Assembly: GCF_022808865.1 (NCBI RefSeq)
Contig: NZ_JAKZLB010000001.1
Span: forward strand, 930,001 to 994,000
DNA length: 64,000 nt
DNA from: Geothrix oryzisoli
GTDB taxonomy: Bacteria; Acidobacteriota; Holophagae; Holophagales; Holophagaceae
Direction: 5' to 3'
Part shown: piece by piece, positions 49,872-57,758 of the stretch
Position numbering within the stretch: position 1 is the stretch's first letter
How the letters are laid out: every line of letters begins with the position of its first letter
Notes under the pieces: model-generated
Databases searched by the model: none
Told to the model about the DNA's origin: nothing
Seen by the model: only the letters and a program-made list of their open reading frames with translations
Made by a program: the position numbers and the translations under genes

Positions 49872-50644
49872 GCCAGCTCCCAGGTGGGGCGGTCCAGGGC
49901 CCACAGAGCCGAGAGATCCGCATCGTCCGTCATGCCTCGTCCATGGTCGAGCCGCCGGGCCGTCAGGTCCAGCGCGACCTCAGCCCCTACCTCACCCCAC
50001 GGCGTGGCGATTCGCCCGCCGCAGCCTTCCAGGCGGCCCAGGCCCTCTTCCCACAAGGCCACCATGCCCCTCAGGTTGTGCTGCTGAAGGTGGTGGTAGC
50101 CGCCTGCCAGCAGGATCAGCCCCTGGAGCTGGCTCTTCAGGTCTCCTTCCGCGGCCTCCCAAAGCGGCTCGAGCGCATCGTGGCACTCGTGGTAGAGCCC
50201 GTGGTTGAAGAGGGACACGCCGCAGGCCAGGGGATAGCGGGCGCCCAAGGGCAGAGGGGTGAGCGCCGCCAGCTGCCAGCCGCAACGGAGGCTCACCAGG
50301 GGGCCCCAGGCGCCCCAACCGGCCGCCGGGTGCCAGCCGGTGGCTCCAGCCTCCGCGGTGTCCGGCCAGGTGGCCAGGTGCGCGCTCCAGGCGGCCGCGG
50401 CATCGTGGTGCCCCAGGGCGCTCAGCATCCGCGCCGCATGGCCCAGCAACTCCGGCTCCGGCAGGCCCCCGGGATGGGCCTTCCGCAGGGCCGGCGCACC
50501 GAGAATGGTGGGCCAGACCAGGGCCTGGCGGGCATCCGGGTCGCCCAGGGCCGCCTCCACGCGGGCCTGGAAGAAGCGCTGGATCTCGAGGGGAAGCTGG
50601 GGCTGGCGCTGCCAGAAGGGGGTGCGGTTGCAATCGTCGCTCAT
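49868..50644 (-). CDS. DUF309 domain protein
   Basis: A 258-aa cytoplasmic protein with a DUF309 helical core at about 140-200: SLFNHGLYHECHDALEPLWEAA followed by QGLILLAGGYHHLQQHNLRGM, the conserved FNxGxYxExHExLExLW pattern of the family. The N-terminal 130 residues are Ala/Trp-rich with no known domain. The function of DUF309 proteins is not established. It overlaps yaaA upstream and nadB downstream by 4 nt each. Confidence 0.75.
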   Translation of the reverse strand: MSDDCNRTPFWQRQPQLPLEIQRFFQARVEAALGDPDARQALVWPTILGAPALRKAHPGGLPEPELLGHAARMLSALGHHDAAAAWSAHLATWPDTAEAGATGWHPAAGWGAWGPLVSLRCGWQLAALTPLPLGARYPLACGVSLFNHGLYHECHDALEPLWEAAEGDLKSQLQGLILLAGGYHHLQQHNLRGMVALWEEGLGRLEGCGGRIATPWGEVGAEVALDLTARRLDHGRGMTDDADLSALWALDRPTWELA

Positions 50645-51363
50645 GGTTCCACCAGCAGCCGGAGGGCCAGGCCGCCCCGGTCATTCTCGTCCACCCCGGC
50701 CCACTGGCAGCCGGGGATCCTTCCCTTCAGCACCTTCCGCGGATCGCCCTGCCCGTGGAGCAGCAGCCACCGAGCCACCAGCCCCCGGTATTTCTTCGAG
50801 AAATGGCTGATGGCCCGGCCCCCGGCATCGCAGATCTCCAGGGTGTGCCGGGGGCGGCCCCAGCCCTTCAGCAGGTCCGCCGAGTCGCCGGGCAGCAGCT
50901 CCCACAGGGGGCCTTCGGGCAGGGTCTCCAGCGGCACCGGCAGCGCCTTCCGCCAGTGGGCCTTCAGCCCCGGGATGGCGCCCAGCTTGAGTTTGTAGGG
51001 TGGCACGGGGTCATCGCCGCGCACCAGGCCGCGCAGGTTGGACAGGATGAACACCTGCCGCCAGGCCTCCGGCGGCAGCGAAGCCGCCTCCAGGGCCTGG
51101 AAGGCCACCCCCGTGTAGCGCGCCAGGGCCGGCAGCAGCGGCACGGGCCCGCCCAGCGCCAGCGCCTCGGCCCGGGCCTTGTCCAGGGCCAGGTCCTTCA
51201 CACCGAAGGCCTTCTTCAGGGCCTCAGGCGATCCCGTCTTCGCCAGGGCCACCAACCGCTCCCGCACCCAGCGCTGGGCGGGGGTCTCCGGCAGGCGGCC
51301 ACGCACGCCCCCGCCCGCCTTGTCCTCGGAGGGGGCGAGCAGGATGACCGGCAGGCGCTTCAT
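50641..51363 (-). CDS. yaaA: YaaA-family protein (UPF0246)
   Basis: A 240-aa protein of the YaaA/UPF0246 family. Recognised by VILLAPSEDKAGGG at the start, YTGVAFQALEAASL in the middle, ILSNLRGLVRGDDPVPPYKLKLG and the C-terminal FSKKYRGLVARWLL. E. coli YaaA lowers intracellular free iron and protects DNA during peroxide stress (family knowledge). The sequence is at the divergent end of the family, so a stress role here is inference. It overlaps the deacetylase and DUF309 genes by 4 nt on each side. Confidence 0.8.
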   Translation of the reverse strand: MKRLPVILLAPSEDKAGGGVRGRLPETPAQRWVRERLVALAKTGSPEALKKAFGVKDLALDKARAEALALGGPVPLLPALARYTGVAFQALEAASLPPEAWRQVFILSNLRGLVRGDDPVPPYKLKLGAIPGLKAHWRKALPVPLETLPEGPLWELLPGDSADLLKGWGRPRHTLEICDAGGRAISHFSKKYRGLVARWLLLHGQGDPRKVLKGRIPGCQWAGVDENDRGGLALRLLVEP

Positions 51364-52178
51364 CGCCCCGCCACCCAGGCCTCGAGGGTCGTGAGCCGCA
51401 GCCCGCCCAGCAGCTCGCGCAGACGGGCTTCGTAGCCCCGGAGGGCGATGCCGTGGGTGTAGCGGTGGCCCAGGGAGATGCCGGCCAGCCTCGGCTGCTC
51501 CGCGTCCAGCTCCCAGGGGTGCAGCACCAGGGGGGTGCCGGCGTCTTCCAACGCCAGGTCCTCCAGCGCCCGGCGGACCAGGCCGAAGGGCAGCATCCTC
51601 GGCCCCCAGCCCCAGAGCGGCATGCGGACCGGCCCGGACCAGAGCACCGGCGGAGGCAGTTCCCACAGGCCTCCGGTCAGCCGGTACGGCCGCCGGGGCG
51701 CGGCGGGGTCCCCGATGACGGCCAGGGGCACGCGACTGGAGTCGTAGCGGAACCCGAGTTCCGGCAGGTCCTGCCACCAGTCCGCCGCCGCGCCGCGCAG
51801 GCTCCACTCCGGGGCCCGGTAGCCCACCACGGGGCATCCCGTGAGGTCTTCCAGCAGGGCCTTGCCATCCCGGACGGTGCCGCGCCAGGCGGCGCGGTCC
51901 ATGTCGAAGGCCCGGCGATGCGTGAGCCCGTGCAGGCCAATGGCATGGCCCTGGCCCGCGATCTGCCGCAGCAACGCGGGATGGCGCCGGGCCTGGTCGC
52001 CCAGGCAGAACCAGGTGGCCTTGGCGCCAAGTTCGGCGCAAAGCGCCAGCGATCGCTCCGTGGCCAGCGGCAGCCGGCACTCGAAGCGGTCCAGGGCCTC
52101 CGGCTGGTCGAAGGGCGGGCAGCAGAGCTGGAACCAGTCCTCCCAGTCCAGGGAGAGTGGGAGCCGGAGGTCGCTCAG
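51360..52178 (-). CDS. Polysaccharide deacetylase (apparent CTG start)
   Basis: A 272-aa NodB-like carbohydrate esterase. The N-terminal SLDWEDWFQLCCPPFD corresponds to the metal-binding VDVEDYFQ-type motif of PEP-CTERM/XrtA-associated deacetylases. GHAIGLHGLTHRRAFDMD supplies the His pair and VGYRAPEWSLRG the later conserved block. The only reading frame that covers the first motif has no ATG, GTG or TTG upstream within the preceding gene, but a CTG at 52178 forms CTGA with the upstream stop, mimicking the ATGA overlaps used throughout this operon. Starting at the internal TTG (51974) would delete the catalytic Asp. No signal peptide is seen. Confidence 0.78.
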   Translation of the reverse strand: MSDLRLPLSLDWEDWFQLCCPPFDQPEALDRFECRLPLATERSLALCAELGAKATWFCLGDQARRHPALLRQIAGQGHAIGLHGLTHRRAFDMDRAAWRGTVRDGKALLEDLTGCPVVGYRAPEWSLRGAAADWWQDLPELGFRYDSSRVPLAVIGDPAAPRRPYRLTGGLWELPPPVLWSGPVRMPLWGWGPRMLPFGLVRRALEDLALEDAGTPLVLHPWELDAEQPRLAGISLGHRYTHGIALRGYEARLRELLGGLRLTTLEAWVAGR

Positions 52179-52870
52179 GTGAAGTTCCGCTCGGAGAGGC
52201 TGATGAACTCCAGGGAGAAGTCGTCCAATTCGGTCTGGAACTGCTTCAGCTGGCCCTGGAAGAAGTTGTAGGCCATCAGGGCGGGGATGGCAGCCACCAG
52301 GCCGATGGCCGTGGCCACCAGGGCCTCGGAGATGCCGGGGGCCACGGTCGCCAGGTTGGCGTTGCCGGTGGCGCCGATGCCCCGGAAGGCGTCGATGATA
52401 CCCCAGACCGTGCCGAAGAGGCCGATGAAGGGACTCACCGCGGCCACGGTGGCCAGGCCACCCAGGGAGCGCTCGAGCCGCCCCATCTCAACCACGCTGG
52501 CCCGCTGGAGGCTGCGCTCCACGGCCTCCATGCTGCGCAGCTGGGGGCGCCCATCGGGCCCGACCTGGCGCAGCTGGTAGGTGACTTCACCGTAGCCCGC
52601 CACGAAGAGGCCCACCAGCGGGCTCAGGGCGAACCGCTCCACCTGCTGCTTCAGGTCGCGCCAGTCGGTGGCCCGCTTGAAGGCGCCGCGGAAACGCTCA
52701 GACACCTCCCGGCTCCGGTGGTAGAGGAGGGCCTTCCGGATGATCACGACCCAGCTGAGCAGTGAAAACGTGGCGAGGATCGCCAGCACCGACTTGGAGA
52801 CCGGACCTGCATGGAGCATCACCTCCAGCAGATTGACCTCATTGCCCGTGGGTGCCGCCAGAATCGCCAT
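52175..52870 (-). CDS. TolQ/ExbB/MotA-type proton channel protein
   Basis: A 231-aa inner-membrane protein with three hydrophobic segments (about 20-45, 128-150 and 165-190). The family core is VEMGRLERSLGGLATVAAVSPFIGLFGTVWGIIDAFRGIG with PGISEALVATAIGLVAAIPALMAYNFF. It would couple proton flow to TonB- or Tol-type work. ATG at 52870 has GGAGG upstream. The usual partner (tolR/exbD) does not follow; instead a polysaccharide deacetylase is translationally coupled. Whether it serves Tol-Pal or the TonB-dependent receptor is open. Confidence 0.87.
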   Translation of the reverse strand: MAILAAPTGNEVNLLEVMLHAGPVSKSVLAILATFSLLSWVVIIRKALLYHRSREVSERFRGAFKRATDWRDLKQQVERFALSPLVGLFVAGYGEVTYQLRQVGPDGRPQLRSMEAVERSLQRASVVEMGRLERSLGGLATVAAVSPFIGLFGTVWGIIDAFRGIGATGNANLATVAPGISEALVATAIGLVAAIPALMAYNFFQGQLKQFQTELDDFSLEFISLSERNFT

Positions 52871-52939
52871 GCTGCCTCCGTCCAGGAAATGATAGCAAGC
52901 GGGGATGCGGCTACACTGGGTGCTTTGCGCGAGGACGCC

Positions 52940-54295
52940 ATGCAGGTGCTGGTCATTGGATCCGGATACGTGGGGCTGGTGGCTGCTGCGTGCTTCGCCG
53001 AGGCGGGGCATCGCATCATCGGTGTGGACGTGGACGCCTCCAAGGTCGCCTCGCTGTCCCGGGGCCAGTCGCCCATCTTCGAGCCGGGCCTGGACGAACT
53101 CCTCACGAAGTACCTGGCCTCAGGCACCCTGCGCTTCACCACGGACCTCAAGGCAGGCATGGCGGAGGCCGATGCCGCATTCATCTGCGTGGGCACGCCC
53201 CAGAGCGAGGACGGCAGCGCCGACATGAAGTACGTGCTCGCCGTGGCCGGCCAGATCGGCGAGGCCATGGCCCTGCGGGCCAAGGAGGCCAAGCCGCTCA
53301 TCGTGGTCGACAAGAGCACCGTCCCCGTGGGCACGGCAGCCCGGGTCCACGCGGAGATCGCCTCCCACACCGATCGCGCCTTCGAGGTCGTGAGCAACCC
53401 CGAGTTCCTCCGCGAAGGCTCAGCCATCGGCGACTTCCTGGAACCTGATCGCGTGGTGGTGGGCTGCCGCACGGATCATGCCGAGCAGGTGATGAAGGGG
53501 CTCTACCAGTCCTTCCTGGACCGCAGCGGCGGCAAGTGGTTTCGCATGGATCCCCCCAGCGCGGAGCTCACCAAGTACGCCGCCAACGCCATGCTGGCCC
53601 TGCGCATCAGCTTCATCAACGAGATCGCCAACCTGGCCGAGTGCGTGGGCGCGGACATCGACCACGTGAAGACGGCCATCGGCGCCGACCACCGCATCGG
53701 GCCGGCCTTCCTCAATCCGGGCCCCGGCTTCGGCGGTTCCTGCTTCCCCAAGGACCTGCAGGCCCTGTTGAAGGTGGGTCGGGAGTATGGCCAGCCCATG
53801 ATGACCCTGGCCACCACCGTGGAGGCCAACCGGCACCAGAAGCAGGTCCTGATGCGGAAGGTGAAGGACTACTTCGGGGTGAAGGCCGGGGTTCCCGCCC
53901 CCTTGAAGGACCGGCGCTTCGCCCTCTGGGGCCTGGCCTTCAAGGCCAACACGGATGACATCCGGGAGAGCATGTCCCTGGAACTCATCGACGGCCTGGT
54001 GAACCTCGGCGCAGAGGTGGTGGTCCACGACTTCGCCGCCATGGATGCCGTAAAGGCCAAGATCGGCGACAAGGTCCGTTACGCCGCGACCCCGCTGGAA
54101 GCCTGCGAGGGCGCCGACGCCCTGCTCATCGCCACGGAGTGGCCCCAGTACCGCGAGGCGGACCTGGAAGCTGTCGCCAAGGCCCTCAAGGCCCGCCGCG
54201 TGTTCGATGGCCGCAACCTCTTCAGGCCCGAAGCCATGGAGGCCCAGGGCTGGACCTACCATTCCCTCGGACGCCGCACCGTGGAGGGGAAATGA
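52940..54295 (+). CDS. ugd: UDP-glucose 6-dehydrogenase
   Basis: A 451-aa NAD-dependent enzyme oxidising UDP-glucose to UDP-glucuronate for envelope glycans. Motifs: the Rossmann VIGSGYVGLVAAACFAEAGH, VGTPQSEDGSADM, DKSTVPVGTA, VSNPEFLREGSAIGDFLEPDRVVVG, the catalytic Cys in GFGGSCFPKDLQAL and the C-terminal FKANTDDIRESMSLELI. The ATG at 52940 has GAGGA five bases upstream; extension to 52811 is ruled out by overlap with the divergent channel gene. It overlaps the AtuA-like gene by ATGA. Confidence 0.95.
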   Translation: MQVLVIGSGYVGLVAAACFAEAGHRIIGVDVDASKVASLSRGQSPIFEPGLDELLTKYLASGTLRFTTDLKAGMAEADAAFICVGTPQSEDGSADMKYVLAVAGQIGEAMALRAKEAKPLIVVDKSTVPVGTAARVHAEIASHTDRAFEVVSNPEFLREGSAIGDFLEPDRVVVGCRTDHAEQVMKGLYQSFLDRSGGKWFRMDPPSAELTKYAANAMLALRISFINEIANLAECVGADIDHVKTAIGADHRIGPAFLNPGPGFGGSCFPKDLQALLKVGREYGQPMMTLATTVEANRHQKQVLMRKVKDYFGVKAGVPAPLKDRRFALWGLAFKANTDDIRESMSLELIDGLVNLGAEVVVHDFAAMDAVKAKIGDKVRYAATPLEACEGADALLIATEWPQYREADLEAVAKALKARRVFDGRNLFRPEAMEAQGWTYHSLGRRTVEGK

Positions 54296-54639
54296 CCCGC
54301 ATCCGGCTCGAGGAGATCGCCCACGCCCGCAGCGGCGACAAGGGAGACGGCTCCAACGTGGGGGTCATCGCCTACACCGAAGCGGGCTATCGCTTGTTGC
54401 AACAGGAACTTACGCCGGAACGTGTCAAACATCACTTTTCAACCATATGCAAAGGTAGTGTTGAACGCTTTGAGGTGCCTAACCTCAAGGCCATCAACTT
54501 CATCCTGCACGACTCTCTGGGCGGCGGCGGCAGCGAAAGCGTGAAAACCGATGCCCAGGGCAAGACTCACGGACAGGCCCTGCTTAGAATGGAACTCGAC
54601 CTTCCGGCCGGCCTGACGCTGGCGGATCTCAAACCCTGA
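54292..54639 (+). CDS. Stand-alone AtuA-like C-terminal domain protein
   Basis: A 115-aa protein matching the small C-terminal domain normally attached to or encoded beside AtuA/DUF1446 proteins of terpenoid or hydroxy-acid catabolism: EEIAHARSGDKGDGSNVGVIAY and PNLKAINFILHDSLGGGGSES are diagnostic. No large AtuA subunit is in the window, so it is orphaned here. The interval about 54390-54480 is noticeably AT-richer than the surrounding genes (cgcttgttgcaacaggaact and following), which hints at a different history. It overlaps the ugd stop by 4 nt. Role unknown. Confidence 0.72.
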   Translation: MTRIRLEEIAHARSGDKGDGSNVGVIAYTEAGYRLLQQELTPERVKHHFSTICKGSVERFEVPNLKAINFILHDSLGGGGSESVKTDAQGKTHGQALLRMELDLPAGLTLADLKP

Positions 54640-54670
54640 ACGGCACTCGCACCCGCCAAGGAGCACGAAC

Positions 54671-54865
54671 ATGGGCAACCTCGGAATGATGGAAATCCTG
54701 CTGATCGGCATCGCGCTGCTGATCTTCTTCGGCCCCTCCCGCCTGCCCGAGCTGGGCAAGAGCCTGGGCAAGGGCATCCAGGAGTTCAAGAAGGCCAGCC
54801 GCGAGTTGACGGATTCCGTGAAGGAAGACGTCGCCGCGCCGCCTGCCGACAAGGACAAGAAGTAG
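54671..54865 (+). CDS. tatA: Sec-independent translocase subunit TatA
   Basis: A 64-aa subunit of the twin-arginine translocase: one N-terminal transmembrane helix (MEILLIGIALLIFFGPSRLPEL, residues about 7-28) followed by an amphipathic helix GKSLGKGIQEFKKAS and a charged tail. Multimers form the protein-conducting element for folded Tat substrates. AAGGAGC lies upstream of the ATG. A terminator-like hairpin separates it from tatC, allowing tatA excess over tatC. The window itself encodes two likely Tat cargoes: the dipeptide epimerase and the LD-carboxypeptidase. Confidence 0.93.
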   Translation: MGNLGMMEILLIGIALLIFFGPSRLPELGKSLGKGIQEFKKASRELTDSVKEDVAAPPADKDKK

Positions 54866-54883
54866 GCCCGCAAGCCCTTCACC

Positions 54884-54915
54884 GGCCGGCCTCTTTCCGG
54901 GGGCCGGCCCTTTTT
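54884..54915 (+). terminator. Attenuator-like terminator between tatA and tatC
   Basis: GGCCGGCC (54884-54891) pairs with GGCCGGCC (54902-54909) around a 10-nt loop, followed by CTTTTTC. Positioned between tatA and tatC, it probably reduces read-through so TatA is made in excess. Confidence 0.75.
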
Positions 54916-54929
54916 CCCGCTTGAGGACC

Positions 54930-55700
54930 ATGGCGCTTCCAGCCACGCCGCCCGACAAGATGAGTTTTTGGGAACACCTGCAGGAATTGCGGGTGCGTCT
55001 GGTACGCTCGCTCGCCATCGTGGCTGTGGGCTTCGCCGTCACCTATGCCTACCGGTTCAAGCTCTGGGCGTGGGCGCAGAAGCCCTTTCTGGAAGCCATG
55101 TCACGGCAGACCGGCAAGGCCATCTCGGCCCTGGATCCCTTTGCCTTCACGGATCTCACCGAGCCCTTCTTCAGCATGATGCGGCTCTCCCTGTGGTCCG
55201 CCGCCGTGTTCTGCGCCCCCTTCCTCTTCTACCAGCTCTGGGCCTTCATCCGGCCTGGCCTGCTCCCGAAGGAACGCCGCCTCGTCATCCCGTTTGTGCT
55301 CGTGACGTCGGGGTGCTTCCTAGCCGGCGCCGCCTTCGCCTACACCCAGGCCTTCAAGTTCCTGGGCGACATCCTCTTCCAGGAGGCCGCCTCCGCAGGG
55401 CTGCGGGCGAACCTGCACGCCTCGGACTACCTGGACCTGTTCATCTCCACCACGCTCATCACCGGCGTGATGTTCGAACTGCCGGTCCTGTTCTTCTTCC
55501 TGGCGAAGTTCCGCATCGTGACCGCGCGCCTCATGCTGAAGTACTGGCGCCACGCCACCATCGTCATCCTCATCTTCAGCGCCTTCTTCACGCCCGGCGA
55601 TGTCGTGGTGACCACGATCTTCTTCAGCGTCGTGCTGCTGGGGCTCTACTTCATCTCCGTCGTCGTCGCCTGGCTGGCGGAACCCCGCGCGCCGAAGTAG
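54930..55700 (+). CDS. tatC: Twin-arginine translocase subunit TatC
   Basis: A 256-aa six-helix inner-membrane protein that recognises twin-arginine signals. Diagnostic blocks are MSFWEHLQELRVRLVRS, the periplasmic ALDPFAFTDLTEPFFSMM, the mid-helix FYQLWAFIRPGLLPKERR and the C-terminal FFTPGDVVVTTIFFSVVLLGLYFISVVV. The ATG at 54930 (GAGG just upstream) is used; an in-frame ATG at 54960 is possible but lacks a Shine-Dalgarno. Its last 55 bp overlap the 3' end of murG on the opposite strand. Confidence 0.95.
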   Translation: MALPATPPDKMSFWEHLQELRVRLVRSLAIVAVGFAVTYAYRFKLWAWAQKPFLEAMSRQTGKAISALDPFAFTDLTEPFFSMMRLSLWSAAVFCAPFLFYQLWAFIRPGLLPKERRLVIPFVLVTSGCFLAGAAFAYTQAFKFLGDILFQEAASAGLRANLHASDYLDLFISTTLITGVMFELPVLFFFLAKFRIVTARLMLKYWRHATIVILIFSAFFTPGDVVVTTIFFSVVLLGLYFISVVVAWLAEPRAPK

Positions 55701-56776
55701 TCCGCCAGGTCCTCCAGGCAGAGATCCACGGCCCGGTTGGGTTCCCGCGTGCCGGATAGCGATCGGCGCATCGTCCCGTCGGCCATGAGAAGCCGCAGGG
55801 CGCTCTGGAGTCGCCCCGGGAAATCGGCCCCCTGCTCGACGACGGCCGCCCGCCCCTCCGTGGCCAGGGCCAGGGCGTTCATGCGCTGGTGGTCGTTGGC
55901 GCTGGTGGGCAGCGGCACCAGGACGGCCCCCCGGCCCGCGGCCTTCAACTCAGCGCAGGTGCTGGCGCCGGAGCGGCTCAGAATGAGGCTGGCGGCTTCC
56001 ATGGCCTCGTCCATGCGAGTGATGAAGGGAACCAGGTCATGCCGGGCATGACGGGGATGCCCCTTCAGGCGCTCGAACTCCACCGGCCCGGCCTGGTGCA
56101 GGATCTCCCACTCCGGAGCCGCCTCCAGCAACGCAGGCGCACCTTCCAACAGCGCTTCGTTGAGGGCCCGGGCGCCGCCGCTGCCCCCCAGCACCAGCAG
56201 CCGGAATGGAGGCGGCAGCGCGTCCGCGGGGCGGAACTCCCGGTGGAAGGCCGCCCGCACCGGCGTGCCCACCACCCGGCAGTCCGCTCCCGGCAGCAGC
56301 GGCCGCACAGCCTCCAAGCCGCACCAGACGCGCCGCGCCTTCGGGGCCACGAGCTTCACCAGAGCCCCCGGGGCGGCGTTGCTTTCGTGCAGGAAGAAGG
56401 GAATGCCCAGGGCGCGCGCCGCCAGCAGCGCCGGTGCCGCGCCGTACCCGCCGGTGCCGATCACGGCCCAGGGCCGCTCCCGCCGCCACAGGGCCTTCAG
56501 GCGGCCCGTGGCGCGCCAGAGCTTCCAGGCGGACTTCGCGGCCCGCAGCGGCGACCGGCCCAGGAATCCTTCCACGTCCAGCAGCACATGGGGCCAGCTG
56601 CTGCCCGGAAGCTCCCGGGCCTCGATGCCGCGGCGGGCGCCCACAAACCGGATGGGACGCTCCGGCCACCGCCGCTGGGCCCCTTCCGCCAAGGCCATGG
56701 CCGGGAAGAAATGTCCCCCCGTCCCCCCCCCGGTGAGGACGAGGGCTCCTGCGAAGGTCGGCGTGGCGTCGCGCAT
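55646..56776 (-). CDS. murG: UDP-GlcNAc:undecaprenyl-PP-MurNAc-pentapeptide transferase
   Basis: A 376-aa peripheral GT28 glycosyltransferase that makes lipid II at the cytoplasmic face. The N-terminal GGTGGHFFPAMALAEG, GFLGRSPLRAAKS, VIGTGGYGAAPALLAA, LHESNAAPG, and the C-terminal ILSRSGASTCAELKAAGRGAVLVPLP and NDHQRMNALAL define MurG. It is not in a dcw cluster here. The ATG at 56776 is used. Its end overlaps tatC by 55 bp, giving it a short Ser/Thr-rich tail (RGSASQATTTEMK) probably not part of the fold. Confidence 0.96.
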   Translation of the reverse strand: MRDATPTFAGALVLTGGGTGGHFFPAMALAEGAQRRWPERPIRFVGARRGIEARELPGSSWPHVLLDVEGFLGRSPLRAAKSAWKLWRATGRLKALWRRERPWAVIGTGGYGAAPALLAARALGIPFFLHESNAAPGALVKLVAPKARRVWCGLEAVRPLLPGADCRVVGTPVRAAFHREFRPADALPPPFRLLVLGGSGGARALNEALLEGAPALLEAAPEWEILHQAGPVEFERLKGHPRHARHDLVPFITRMDEAMEAASLILSRSGASTCAELKAAGRGAVLVPLPTSANDHQRMNALALATEGRAAVVEQGADFPGRLQSALRLLMADGTMRRSLSGTREPNRAVDLCLEDLADYFGARGSASQATTTEMK

Positions 56777-56809
56777 GATCTGACCACCATACCGGAAGGC
56801 TGGCCCACC

Positions 56810-56848
56810 CTACCCAGAGACAGACGCAGCCTACCTGGAGACAGACGC
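56810..56848. repeat. Two-copy 21-bp-spaced direct repeat, murG/etfB intergenic region
   Basis: CTACCCAGAGACAGACGC (56810-56827) and CTACCTGGAGACAGACGC (56831-56848) are two 18-bp copies with two mismatches, repeating at 21 bp (two helical turns). They lie in the divergent gap between murG and etfB, as expected for tandem activator or repressor sites. Confidence 0.55.
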
Positions 56849-56963
56849 GTGATTCCCGGCACAAAGATCGTCAAAGGCCGGTAAGGTGGAAGGTCACGCC
56901 GCGCTAGAATCCATTTTTCCGCCGGTTCCCACCGGCCAATCCATGACGCATCAGGGAGCGCCC

Positions 56964-57713
56964 ATGAAGATCCTCGTCGCCCTCAAACAGGTCCCCGATA
57001 CTGAGACCAAGATCAAAGTCGCCGCGGACGGGAAATCGCTCGATCCCGCGGACGTCAAATGGATCACCAGCCCCTATGACGAGTACGCCCTGGAAGAGGC
57101 CATCCGCATCAAGGAAGGCAAGGGGGCCGAGGTGATGGCCCTCTCCGTCGGCGGTGACACGGCCAAGGACGTGCTGAAGAACGCCCTGGCGCTGGGCGCC
57201 GACAGCGCCGTCCTGCTGAAGGGCGATGGCCAGGGCGATGCGTTCGCCGTGGCGCAGATGATCGCCGCCTACGCCAAGGACAAGGGCTTCGACCTCATCC
57301 TCTGCGGCAACAAGGGCCTCGGCGGCGACAACGCCGCCATGGGTCCCATGCTCGCGGAGCTGCTTGGCGTGGCCCAGGCCAATGTCGTCGTGAAGCTGGA
57401 ACTCGGCGAGGGCACCTTCAAGGCCGAGCGTGAGATCGAAGGCGGCTCCGAGGTCGTCGAAGGCGCCCTGCCCGCCGTGATCACGGCCCAGAAGGGCCTC
57501 AACGAGCCCCGCTACGCGAGCCTCAAGGGGATCATGGCCGCCAAGAAGAAGACCATCGAAGAGCTGGACGCCGCGGCCGTCACCGCCGGTGCCCAGGTGA
57601 GCGCCCTGGCCCTGCCGCCCGAGCGCCCCGCCGGCCGCCTCCTGCAGGGCGATGCCCCTGCCCAGGCCCAGGCCCTGCTCCAGGCCCTCAAGGATGAAGC
57701 CAAGGTCTTCTAA
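56964..57713 (+). CDS. etfB: Electron transfer flavoprotein beta subunit
   Basis: A 249-aa subunit of the soluble electron-transfer flavoprotein that takes electrons from acyl-CoA dehydrogenases and passes them to the quinone pool. It begins MKILVALKQVPDTETKIKV, has SPYDEYALEEAIRIKE and the nucleotide-binding signature VIGLxx-type ITAQKGLNEPRYASLKGIMAAKKK. GGGAG lies upstream of the ATG at 56964; upstream in-frame starts are not supported. The alpha gene follows after 45 bp. The single acyl-CoA dehydrogenase in this window is a probable donor. Confidence 0.95.
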   Translation: MKILVALKQVPDTETKIKVAADGKSLDPADVKWITSPYDEYALEEAIRIKEGKGAEVMALSVGGDTAKDVLKNALALGADSAVLLKGDGQGDAFAVAQMIAAYAKDKGFDLILCGNKGLGGDNAAMGPMLAELLGVAQANVVVKLELGEGTFKAEREIEGGSEVVEGALPAVITAQKGLNEPRYASLKGIMAAKKKTIEELDAAAVTAGAQVSALALPPERPAGRLLQGDAPAQAQALLQALKDEAKVF

Positions 57714-57758
57714 CCGGTCCTCTTCCGCTGATTGCTCCGATTCGAAAGGACGACATCC

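Noticed and set aside
46971..50087. Open frame of over 1000 codons on the plus strand opposite sdaA and nadB
   Set aside because: It crosses two well-identified minus-strand genes and their junction, with His/Arg/Gly-rich content and no recognisable domain; a shadow frame.
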